Part shown: piece by piece, positions 1-12,800 of the stretch
Position numbering within the stretch: the stretch's first letter is position 1
Layout of the letters: each line of letters begins with the position of its first letter
DNA from: Beaufortia kweichowensis
Lineage: Eukaryota > Chordata > Actinopteri > Cypriniformes > Gastromyzontidae
Length of the DNA stretch: 64,000 nt
Assembly (NCBI GenBank): GCA_019155185.1
Contig: CM032813.1
Coordinates: forward strand, 10,132,645-10,196,644
Direction: 5' to 3'
The notes under the pieces: model-generated
Databases searched by the model: none
Told to the model about the DNA's origin: nothing
The model's input: only the letters and a program-made list of their open reading frames with translations
Made by a program: the position numbers and the translations under genes

Positions 1-3000
1 TCTTCTCCCGAGCTCTCCCGCTCAGCTCTACTATAACACTGACAGCACAGTCACACCTGTGAACAGAAGTACAGGTAACGATACCCTGAGGCACACCGAC
101 GTATACAGTTCACTTATATACAGACCTTATAGGCTACACGTTTCTATAGGGTAGTGGAAAGCAAGCAGAGCTTCACGGCTCAGTGATTTACTCACCTCTT
201 GTTTGTTGTCCGTCTGTACACTGCATGTATTGCAAAATCAATCAACCATGTGTAGCCAAGTGTTAGAAACTCACGGATTTATACTGTAGGTCACTCAACA
301 TCTGCATTACCAGCCAGCCAGTGCACGACCTTCAGACTATCATCACCTACTTTATTATAATAGTCCATTTCATTTATATGTATAGTCCAGGCAGCTTCAC
401 AAAATATACAGCAGTCTTAATAATCACATGGTTTGATGAAAAAGTAAATATCTTTTAATTTTAATTTATATATTTGTATATGCATATAATATGTTTTGCT
501 ATTTTTTAAAACTATGGATTAATACAAATGCAACTTTGGAAGTTATGTTTTAACTTTAAAGGAAAAGAATAAGAATAAAGAATAATAAACATATTTTATT
601 TTCTTTAATGTAGTCCCAAATGTACTTGTTGCATTTTATCAAGCAGTTTTATAAAGTGAGATGTTTTTAAGTATATGCCATTCTGTGCTCTTATTGGCTG
701 CTTTTTCTTTATTATTTAATCCAAGCCATCCATTTTAAAATATTTTCTTAAAATAACATTTTTGTACTGAAGGAAAGGTTTTTTTTTTTTTTTTTTTAAT
801 TTAAAATTTATACATATCATATGCCTTCAGATCAGAAGGTTTGTAAGATCATTTTAGTCCATTTTCGACCGGTGGTGTATGTTTTTATATATTTTTTCAA
901 ATAATTTTTTTCTGCAATATATTATACTATTCGAAGGATAAATTTGCAACTACAATGCCCTTAAATATGTTTTTCAATGAAATGACATTTACTTTTTTAT
1001 TTTTTTGTTATTATTTTACAGTTGTAAAGATCAAATGTGTAGTGTATGTCACACTATAGCAACACCAAACAGAATTACACAAATGCTAAAGTCAATGACT
1101 ATTGCTAATCTTCTTCCAGTAACACATAACCATTTGAACCCGAGTTGCTCAACGTCAAATTCGCCTCATTGGGCCTCTTTATACAAGTCACATGCTTCAT
1201 AAACCCATCCTCATAAAAATAACATACAGCCACATATTCATTTAACCCTATAACCATATTAAAAGTCATTATTAATGTATCTATTTCTGTCAATTTATCT
1301 TTCTCAACACACGTACTATCGGAAGTGATCTTTGCAAGTAGTTGCAACACAATACTCAAACAAGACTTAACAACACGTTGTCTGTCTGATTGCACACTAG
1401 ACCAACAATTGAAAAATAGTAAAGATGAATAATAGCAGTGTCCTTAAACTTACAATGTAAACAAATTACTATTACTAATTTTAAACATATTTGTTTAATT
1501 GAGTAGTGTTTAACATGCCTGAATGATGCACCGCTGCATTCTTCTTGAGGGGTTTGGTTGTAAAAGCAATTCTCAGGTGACGCACTGTTCAGATGTACAG
1601 TTGAATTTTTACACGTTACACCTGCTAATCTGCCATTCTTACTGGACTACATCAACCTGTGGCTAGCTAAACCTGACGCAGAAATGTCTGGAATGCTCTT
1701 ATGCGTGTAAACTGAATTCTGTAGATAAAGAAAAACTTTTAAAAAGTTATTCTAGATATTTCAGTGAAGTACCAGTTGAAAGTTTAGACAAACATAAATA
1801 CATTTTTCCTCATGATCTTTTAAAACATATGGATCCAAAAACTGCTCTTCGTAAGTAAATAATTAATTTCTTGTAAAGTTCATGCAAAGTGTGCTCACAC
1901 TTGTAAAATATGCCTGTACAAGTTAATTATGAAATAGCAAAAATGTTTGGCTATACCATTTGCTAAACTGCTTATTCAAATCTATACATTTTTTGTTTAT
2001 ATGAAAAGTATTTACAAGTATATAAATTTGGGCATTACTTTATTGGCTTTATAGTTTAACTGTATCAAAAAGTCCCCTGAGAGCTTTTTGTCTTTACTTG
2101 CCCATACTTGAGGTAAGCAATCACATACGTTACATTAAGATCAGCCTTAACCGATTACAATTCAACTATGAAATATTAAAGTGAATAGGAAAATAACATA
2201 TGTATTCCTCCTTAGGAAGGGTGACAGTTAACAGGTTAAACTAACAAGGAAATTGCAGTTTGAATATACTTCTGTGTTTCGTTCATCAGACACAATAAAT
2301 CAGAGACTTCACTGACACTAAAATTATAGCTTTAAGGCAATTTGGAAATGCAGAATTAGACAATTTCAGGAAACAAACTTGTCAATGATTTTTTTCACAT
2401 GTTCTGGATAAATAATTCATCCTCAGGATTCTACAGCTGGAGTTTGGCTTTATTTTAACTACAAAGCATAAGAAAAGACATCTCAACTCGTGACCCAAAA
2501 ACAACAACAGACAGACAGACCACAACAGAAAAAAAATCTATACTGCAAACATTCAAACCTTCATGAAATACACGCCCAAAAGTGACACATTTACTCTCTC
2601 TTTTTAAAGCAGCACTAAGTGAGAGTATTACAAAATATTTGTTTATGTGTATTTTTGTGTGTTAATAGATCTGTAATATTTCCCAAAAAACTATAAGATG
2701 CAGTGAAGTTGATGTTTTTGTCATTCCTGTTATTCTCATAGGGATGTATTTAAAATAATTACACTTTAATTTTAGTGGTTATTTATTTTTTGTTGTGCAC
2801 TAGTATTATTTTTTACTTTAAAAAGCAAGGAGACCTGCACTCCTTTTCTCATTTTTACATTTTTCCACTTACAAAACAGATGTTTCGGCTATTTGCCTTA
2901 ACCTTTGAGTCTCTGAAGAACTTACAGGTCTCAAAAAGCACTGAATGACAGGAATGGCCCCGATAAGATAATAATAAAGTCTTTCAAATAGTGAAAAACA

Positions 3001-3060
3001 CTCCCAGTGTTGAAGATAGGGGACCTTGAATGAGAAGTTCAAGAAGATCTTTGGTAGATT
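1..3060. other. Intergenic, AT-rich; no supported gene
   Basis: Downstream flank of the dysbindin-domain gene. Only the first ~250 bases are GC-richer and could belong to an exon or promoter of a neighbour outside the window, but no reading frame supports this. A poly-T run lies at about 781-797. A 96-codon minus-strand frame at 1105-1395 starts with TTG and has no recognisable domain. A fragment of the TIR-bearing MITE seen in bmp7 introns lies at about 2130-2240. Confidence 0.5.
2130..2242 (+). repeat. Partial MITE copy (same family as 28478-28841)
   Basis: The stretch ends with the repeat's right terminus (GGTGACAGTTAACAGGTTAA) and shares the preceding internal segment (AAATATTAAAGTGAATAGG) with the copies at 23879-24172 and 28478-28841. 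The left half is missing. Confidence 0.6.
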
Positions 3061-3061
3061 G

Positions 3062-3067
3062 ATTTAT
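3062..3067 (-). terminator. Candidate poly(A) signal of dbndd2-like gene
   Basis: TTTATT on the plus strand reads AATAAA on the minus strand, about 100 nt after the stop codon at 3168-3170. The position fits a short 3' UTR, but there is no transcript evidence. Confidence 0.4.
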
Positions 3068-3167
3068 TGTTAAACCAGTCAACCCACTCCTGAAACAATC
3101 TCAGCCTAGATAAGCAGGCAAATGTTTTCCCAAACGGTCAAAAAATAAACATAAATCAAAAGGCAGT

Positions 3168-3867
3168 TTATAATGGGGGTACAGACTGATCTATTGTGGC
3201 ACCCTTGGCTGTAGGCGTTCCTATTTGCAACGAGCATTCTTCATGCACATCTTCATCATCTGAGTGGATGATGGGAGTGTTTGATCCATCCTCGTTGGAC
3301 GCCTGGCTGTCACAGGTGGAGTTGGAGGAAGTGGACAACATGCGTGTTTTAAACTCACAGGAGTCGGGAATCCTTGTGAAATCGAAATCTTTGCAAAATT
3401 CATCTTCTTCAACAACAGTGTGGCTAAGAGCTGTAGAGATAATGGCTTGTTAAAGTGATTTATAATGATATGACACATATTCAAGTGATATATGTGTCTG
3501 AAACTCTCTGTGACAGCCCTGAACAAGAAGCAAATGATTAAAAATGCTCCCTGCCTCTAAATCACTTTCAAAGTTCAGCTTTGTTGACATCAGGTTGCCT
3601 GATGTGCATTTGAAAGGTATTTTGAAGAGAGTTTTGTAAAACTAGTGGAAATTAGTAAAATGTCTAAATACTAACATTAAAAGTCACTTAAAATAATATG
3701 TTTATATAATTTATAAGTTATGCAAATTAATAATATATTAGATATATATTAGAATATAATAATAATTAGTATAAAAGAATATTAATAATATAATAGAAAA
3801 TAATCATATAATTATTATATGCTATTGAAATAATAATAATAATACATTATTATTAGTAGTATTCATA

Positions 3868-3899
<32 letters not shown>

Positions 3900-6800
3900 G
3901 TTTTTGGTTACTTGCTTTTTATTTCCAAAAAAATCCACAACCCAATAAATGAAACATTAAATATATTCGGTTTGGTTGTGGAAACCTGGCTCTATTCTGA
4001 AATTTTGTTGTACAGTACAGATACCTCACGGCCTGAAGTAAATGAATGCCTGTCAGTTAATGAACATTCTTTAGACTTCTGGTGTGCAGTACTTTATATA
4101 CCTGGAAGTGTAGATGTCAGCGCTGATTCCTCCCCGCTAGCACTGAAAAAAACATCCAAAGCCTCCTGATCCGAGATGTCTAATAACTCCATCTGTTCCA
4201 GCATGTCTACATTCACCTCCATTGATGAGATGCTTCCTAAGGGAGCTGGAATTAAAGGAACATTTGAGATTAAAAAATGATGGATGAGTCAACTACACTC
4301 TTACAAATAAAGGTGCTTTAAAAGATTCTTCACAGCAATGCCATAGAAGAAACTTTTTTGGTTCCTCAAAGAACCTTTCTGTCAAAAGAACTGTTTCTTT
4401 TTTAACTTCTTATAGTCTAAAGAACCTTTTTAAAGGTGAATGTTGAAGGTTCTTTAGCCAAAAATGTTTCTTCTACGGCATTCATGTGTGTCGTCACTCA
4501 CGTCTCTTATAGTCTATCTGCAGGTGTGCGGGTGAAAGGTAGACATCCACATCATGTTGAAAGACCTCTTCAAAAAAGCGCTGTCTCTCTCTCAGTCTCA
4601 TCTGCTGACTTGGCTCTGTGTCCGGGAGTCTCTGTGCATGATCTGTCTCTGCTGTCAATTACAATAGACCCATTAAAACATCATATTATGGTGTTTTGAA
4701 GAATTGCTAGGTGGGTGCTTGGCACTTTCACAACAGTAAATAACTTTCGCCTAAATGCAGCTTTAAACCCCAATTAGTGTAAATTTGTGAGATGTTACAT
4801 ATCAGTTCTAGTCAACAATATTTCAGCTGTTGCAGGTTTATCTCCATATTTTAGACTAATTTAATATTGGTTAATATTTCTGTTCCACCAGCAGATGGCA
4901 GACTTTGTGTTACACCACAAGGATCTCATTTCATTAAAATCAATTCAGTTCATGAATATCTACTTTCTATTGTTTGTTTGTCGGTCCCAGTCAATTTACT
5001 AAATCATGTATCATTTTAAAATGCCACAAGCAGCAACTTATAATGTCCACATATCAAATCCTATTAATGTGATTCAAGTTCAGCTCAAAATTCTCATCAT
5101 ATCTGTGAATTACAAAACTAGTTAAAAGTTTGGACACACTTACTTATTGTTTTTTAAAATGTTTTTCCCATTTTAGAATAGTCATTAAAACCGTGAAATA
5201 ATGCACTTTTATTGTGGGAATTATGTTGTGACTAAAAGCATCAAAAATAAATGAACACTATGTTATATTTGATCATCTTCAAAAGTTGTCACACTTTGTC
5301 TAGAATGTGCAAAACAATACTCTTGGCATTTTATCATCCAGCTTCTTGAAGTCTCTGTACATGTTCTTGGTTCCAGCGGCACAATTTCATTTACTTCAGC
5401 CAATACTGTAATAAACAAAAGGGACTTAATGTAATGAAAGTAAATGGATATAGAAAGGCAACATGCTGTACTGGATACTGTGCTAAAATACAAATGTGTG
5501 CCATGCAAAAGATACAGTGAATGTGTGATGTCATTGAGCTAATAAACCTTCTTTATTTAAGCTGTAAAGCTGCAGTAAACTTCTCCAGGCGGTGTGAGTA
5601 TTAACCCTCTAAATATAGTATAGCACATGAGTTTCTGAGGACAGAATCCTGTCAAAATTATATTGGTCTTATTTCACTTATTCCATGGTGCCAAAAATAT
5701 GGTATGAAAATGAAAAACAGATTTATTCATATAATCATGCATGTATTACCAAAAATATAAATTATACAAACATGCGTTTGAGAGTTTTACAGCAATTTAC
5801 AATTAACTTGTTTTCATGAAAGGTAGCCTCATTTATCTATGTGCCTTTTGTGACCTTTGGCCTGGACGCTGCGGAGAGGCTTAGTCACTGGTCTATATAT
5901 GGAGATCTCCATGTGTGGCAACACACGCACTACAATCTCCAAATAGACAATATAAGTCATCAGCCACTGTGACCTCACAATCATCCCTGTTACAAAACAC
6001 AAACAACCTGCTCCGACTTAAGACCCAGATTTCATTGCATGCAATACCAGAACCAGAAAATACAATATAAGTCTGTCTGTATTATGTATTTTACATTACA
6101 TAAAATAAGAATATAAAACAAACAATCAAAATGGGTTTAGCTTAGATCAGCTTCTTGTGCTGGTCCAGGCTTGTTCATACTGGTTATGCTTGTCACCAAC
6201 ATGCATGTTTTTGGGAAACACCAGCATTTTGGATACTGGAGACCAGTATCCAAAACACCAGTTATGCAGTTTTTCCTGTCCTTGAAAAGTGACACGAGAG
6301 CAACCATTTCCTCAGCTAAAATAACAACCCTAAAGCTCACTGCCAAACAGTCAAGTATTACACAAAACCTTTTTATTTTACAATCCATTAAAAGACAGTT
6401 TTGCAGAGAATGTGTCACACAGATCTAAAGGCAAAGAAGGCAAAGGTTAAGCCTAAACCAATCAGATCTGCCTTTAAACTGGTCTAAAAAAGGAATAATG
6501 TTAAGATTATCTGGTGTGTACTGGAGGAGTTGATCACGCTCAGCTGCTGTCAGCAGACAATCTGTTGATATGCCATTAAAACACACTGTCTGTGTCTGAA
6601 ACCTGATGATAATGCCTTCTCAGGCTTCATATAGACAGGAAGGTATTATGTTTGAATCTTATGTATGCAGTAAAACATATCTGTCTGGTCTATTTATACA
6701 TGCATTCTTCACTGTATGATATCTCACAGTGTGTCCGGTTAAATAGTTGGTTGAAATTTTTAAAACGGCTATAGAAATGATTAAAATAGCTAGTTATTAA

Positions 6801-9800
6801 TAAAAATGTGAAATTATTAAAATAGCTAGTTATTATAAAAAAAAGTGAAATTATTAAAATAGCTAGTTATTATAAAAAATGTGACATTATTAAAATAGCT
6901 AGTTATGATTAAAAATGTGAAATTGATAAAATGCTAGTTTTTAATAAAATTAGATATTATTAAAATAGCCTGTTATTATTATAAATGAGAAATTATTAAA
7001 ATAGCTAGTTATGATTAAAAATATGAATATTTGCAATAGATAGTTATTAATAAAAATGAGAAATTATTAAAATAGCTAGTTATTAATAAAATTAGACATT
7101 ATTAAAATAGCTAGTTATTATTAAAAAAATGTGAAATTATTAAAATAACTAGTTATTATAAAAAAATGTGAAATTATTAAAATAGCTAGTTTTTATTAAA
7201 AATGTGAAATTGATAAAATGCTAGTAATTAATAAAATTAGAAATGATTAAAATAGCCTGTTATTATTATAAATGAGAAATTATTTACTTTATGCATACAA
7301 GCAAGCATTGTCATCAGCAAGTGCCAACAAATTGTGTTTATATCTGGCAGGCAAAGTATAAACAGACTGCAGACAGCTCTTGTTTGCCACCCATGTATGA
7401 GCAGGGCACAACTTTAATCAGACAGCTCTTTATTTCATCTGTTTATTATATTACTCAGTTGATGTGTACATGCAGAAAGGATTCCTTGAGTAGACGCTTC
7501 TATACGTAATATTTATTCTCATGCCTTAAAAGAGAACTAGACTTTCTAGCATTTAAACAGCCTCATCTCAACAGTATCTAAATACCTAAATTTGTCCTCA
7601 AAAATGATTGGAGGTATTGTCTTAATTTTTTAGTATGACCTATTTGCTATTATAGCTGTATGTTATTATTGCATGTCAAAACTTTCTCATTTGTGTATGT
7701 TTTTATTTTTAAGGAACTTCAAGAGAAACAATTCAGAGAAAGCTGATGCTTAAATGAAATACAAAAAGATTAAAATTGAAAAACCTAGAGGAATTTTTTT
7801 TATCTCTCAGATGTTGCTTTTATAGATCAGGAGATAATTGTGCTTACAGTATCAACTGTATCTGCAAGTTTCTTTTGAAAACAGACCTAAAAGGAAACAA
7901 CAGTTGATAAATAGTACACATAAAATGTTGTCAAATGAATGTTGACAGCAGTTTATGAGAAATTTTGAAATTTTAAGATTTTTAATGCCAAACTTGACAT
8001 CTTGGCATTGTTGAGCTCTGTTTGGAAACTCTAGTGTAGACTCCTGTGAGATTAATGACATCATTATCACCATAGAAGACAAATCTGAAAATAGATATCT
8101 CAGTTGTGCTCATTCTCAAGGGGAAGGGTAACAAAATGTTCCCGGATCCTTTTACCGCACTGTGACTCCGGTGTGAGATTATCATGACTTACAATTCTTT
8201 TTATTTTTGTTTAAATATGACATGCATCGCTGCATTTGACAGGCAAATCTCAACAGTAGGAGGTTGTGTGGGGTTTAGATAAGGTTATTCCCTCAGTGAA
8301 GACAACAGGAGACATCCAACGGCCTCAGCGCTGTCATACTGAATCACTACTGACCATCACAGCCACAGAGGGAAAAAGAGAAGCTGCCTCTGATTGGCTT
8401 ATAGTCCGACACTTTTTTGCTCTTTACAGAGTCCTGTCGCAGAGACGGGTTTGATTTCCAAAAACACCAGTTTTTTAAATTAACATTATGGTACATATTA
8501 TGTTTCTGTACTCCAGCTTTTATACATTTAGACTAGATATCCTGCATGCTATCCAAACCTATTAAACGCAGTTTAAGTGTAGTATCCTCTCTTTTTTTCC
8601 ATGACCTCATCCAAACTAAATATATTCAAAAGGCGACAGCTACACGTATATACACCGGGGTTTATAGAAAAGGGCGAGAGAAAAAGCGGCACTTAAAACT
8701 CAGAAGACATGCCATGAATAGATGAAGGTTGCATAACTGGGGAGGTGTGAATGGGTCCTTGAAATGTCATGTATTTGACTGCGTGCAAATAAAATGATGA
8801 CTTGGTGTTTCTGAAATAACACGTGGTTAAGTGCTTTGCTCGGGGGAACAGCAAATGATTTGGTTTTATTTCTTGGTATGTGGTCCTGGCCTCTGGGTTA
8901 CTTATCAACAATCAATAGTTACATCCTGTTTTTTTATTTCATATTGTCTTTATTTTATTAGTGGTGCCTGCTAAGAGAACATCAAACCAATACACTTTAT
9001 TTATGAGAAGAGTAAACGGCCACATGAGAATGAGATCACTACTTTTCTCGTTTCCTCTCAGTCCAATGCATCACTTGTTTGTCGCACTGTGTTGTGCATT
9101 TATGCAGCAGAGTAGCGGGGAGGGGTGAGTGAGCGCGTCAGATCAAAGCTGAGAAAGGCGGATTGTCTGGAAGGATTGATTTGTCATTCGTTCCGTACAA
9201 GGCAAAGCTCTGTTTCCTCCTCACCCTACCCTCAGCTTTCTTTGTCTGTCAAAGGGAATCTGAGACATTATGCGGATTACGGTTTAGTGGGGCACCGGAC
9301 ATGGCACAGCATCCACACACACCCCCGTTATCATCATGCCAAAAACAGCAACGTATTCACAGACTGATTAAACACTTTAGTTAAAGTTGTGATTTTTAAG
9401 GAATAGTTCAATGCAAAGATTAAAATGTTATTTTTTGTGTTTTTCAGAAGAGTATCCACATAGATTTACATTTTACATTTGAAAATATTTCATATTGCCT
9501 ATATCAAACAAAACAAAAATACTATAAGAGTAGTACATAGTAATTTACCTGCTTTATTTCTAGTCTTTTATAGTCATATAATAGATTTGTCTCAACTGTG
9601 TTTGGTCAGATCACATCATTTTTTTTACTGACTGTGTACATGATTGAATAACAACTTTAGGTTATTTCACTATTCCCTTGACAAACTATATATTGATGAA
9701 AAGGTCTAAAACTCAGGAATAAATATTTGGCATATTTCCATAAGAATAAACATAAACTAAAAAACACATTTTTGGTTTTTAAACATACCTCAAATTAAAA

Positions 9801-12800
9801 AAATGTAAATGTTTAAAATAAAAAAATTGCAGTTTAAGAAGTGCATTTTCATGTGGTTGTGAGTCTTTGTAATGCTGCGCCACAGCAGGAATCTTAACCA
9901 CACATCAACCTTTTCCAGTCATCACGCCCCAAAACTTCCCAACACTGACTTTTTCTTAAGAGCCAAAAAGGGACACTTGGAATTGAGAATTCAGAAGCGT
10001 TACAGACCAAAGGACAGAGAAAAAACAGTCCTGCACATCCAACAGCAATGTTAAAACAGGACAGAGGAAATGAACTTTCCAGATGAATGAGTTACAAGTT
10101 CATTTGTAAACCTCTGGGAATGGACTGAAGCCATGACTTACTAACAAAGAAACCATACCCTTAAAATGAAGACTAAAAAAGCAGACACTGCTCCCTCTCT
10201 CAATAAAGAAATGTTTTGCAGGAACTGATTTTACCCACTTTTAACAAAATGTGTGGTAACCCACAGCAGAAAAAACTATTCTGGAGGTTCAAGGGTCAAA
10301 CCCATAAACCAAAACTAAAGACTTTGGATGAGGAATATGTGGTGTTCAGTTATAATCACAAGCTATTTAGACACGTTTGGAACCCCAGAATCAGATTCAA
10401 GTGATGTAACAGACACAGGGACAGAAACACACGATATAAAATTAAGTATAATTGAATCAATTTACAATTAGTATAAATAAATAAAGTTATATGACTGTGT
10501 ATTATTTCTGACACTGAAATCCACAGCACATCATTTCTTATTCCAGCGTGTCAAAAACTGCTGAGCTATGGCAACACTGAATTATCATATCTGTCAACTC
10601 CTTGGGTCATCAGGGTTACAAGCACAAAGTGATGATGTCACAGGTCTGTTATAAAAGACCTGATGTCATGGCGATGTCATGATCTGTCAGGTCAGATGCA
10701 GCTGCTGCTATTCCTCAGCATTTCTCTTCTGTAATGATCTGAGACCTGACGGACTTTTACAATGTTGTTCATCAACATAAAGATGCACACTGCTCAGATA
10801 AACAACCTGCTGTATCAGACCCTTTAAAATTACATCGCTATAGAATGCACAGTACTGTTTCAAATAGTCATGACTGATAATGTTCATTTCTCTGGCATGT
10901 GTGCCTAAAAAGTTCATTTTGGATCCTGAATGTACCCAAAGATGTTTCTAAAAGTACATGCGCAAGTTGATGTAAATATTATCAGTTAATTATGAAGTGT
11001 ATATATGAAAGCATAAGCATATGTATGTAAAGTTCAAAGCTTGTGTGTGGGGGGGGGTGTACATGGAGGAAATGATCAAACAAAACCAAGCAACAGCCTA
11101 AATTTCCACAGCACTCCAATAATGAAGTCATTGTTAACCAACCCCCTCCTACAGACATTTAATTCAACTCTTTTATTAGGCTACCCCCAATTCAACTGTG
11201 CTATTTCTAGAGACACTGACATTCACATGAAGGCATGTGCTGCAAAGAACTATAGTTAAGACAACCAATGGCCACAGAATAAATGACATGGTGTTCAGTC
11301 ATTGTGGAGGTGTGACTGAGTTGGTGAACTGGATAGTGATTCTGTGCTATGCACTAAAGGAAGAGATCATGTCTGGAATGTGTGTTCTTAATCTCATTTA
11401 TTACTTCTTTACTGGTGTGTTACTCCCACATCAATGACCAGCTCCTTAAGCAGAGAAGATAAAAAGTCCCCTTTTAAAAACAAATTCCTCTCGGTTTCCA
11501 TGTCATCATCTACAGACTGCAGTTGTGGTATTAACTATTATCCTATCAAGACTTTATAAAGAAGTATTTAATGGTCTAGTGCAGCAGACAGAAGTTGAAT
11601 GGTTAATGCACAAAAAACTAACATGAACAAAATTTTATGCATAAAAACATGCAATTCTTTCTGTCTTTCTATATTTTGATTGCATTTAATTACAAAAAAT
11701 ATTTGGTTAAAATACAATAATAAGAATCACTAGTGAGAAAAATCGGAATTGTCAAGAAAAGTCAAATATCCAGACACACCATGGTAGCCTAATCTCTTTC
11801 TTGTGGGATACAATGTTTTGTAAATGTTGTGCAAATGTTTTGTTTTGTAACATTACTCAGAGGTAAAAGCTGTCTAGTCGTACGGTGTTATTTTATCAAT
11901 GATTGCGAATAATGAAAACCAAGAAAATCAGCAACATTTTCCAAACAATTACCATTCCTGGTAAAAGTCATTCCACAGGACCTTAATGACAACACCCTAA
12001 ACATCTGCAGCGCAAATCTCTGAGACAGACATCCCATTTTACTCATAACAGTGTAACAAATTCTCTTGTGGTCTATCTAATTTCCAATCTCACCAGCCAA
12101 GCATGCGTGAGTGTGTGTGTGTGTGTGTGTGTGCTGCAGCACTGATTGTGTGTGTGCTACAGCACTGATTGTGTGTGTGTTACAGCACTGATTGTGTGTG
12201 TGCTGTATGTGTGTGTGTTACAGCACTGATTGTGTGTGTGCTGTATGTGTGTGTGTTACAGCACTGATTGTGTGTGTGCTGTATGTGTGTGTGTTACAGC
12301 ACTGATTGTGTGTGTGCTGTATGTGTGTGTGTTACAGCACTGATTGTGTGTGTGCTGTATGTGTGTGTGTTACAGCACTGATTGTGTGTGTGCTGTATGT
12401 GTGTGTGTTACAGCACTGATTGTGTGTGTGCTGTAAGCCTGATAAAAATGCCAGAAAACAATCTCATTTAGAGAAACTACAATCAGGGTATACATACTGA
12501 ACAAATCTAAAATTAAGTTTATCTTTTAAGCCAAAGCTGTGGAACAATGACCTGCCAATTCAGCTCTTTAAAGTTTAGTCAAAATTAGGAAAGAAAAGAA
12601 ACTAGAAACTAGAAAATAGATTTGCTTCATTTAAGGACATAAAATGAAATACAATAAGTGCAACTTTTACTAGTAGAGTCTAAACTCTGCTAAACTAAAA
12701 AAGAGCTCAAAAAGTTTAGAAAATCTTTCCTTTTTCAGCCAGTGATGTGATGTGTCCAAATAAGGGAAGGATGTGTGATGGAAAAGTCTGAACTATTTGG

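Noticed and set aside
1105..1395. 96-codon minus-strand frame ending SNGYVLLEED
   Set aside because: Starts at TTG, no domain or splice context recognised. It may be a repeat relic but I cannot support a gene.
3168..4651. Calling the dysbindin-domain gene dtnbp1
   Set aside because: Some core residues match DTNBP1, but the protein lacks its long N-terminal coiled coil. The RPPLGSISS and SDDED features and the 20q13-type neighbours favour dbndd2. The alternative is kept open in the entry.
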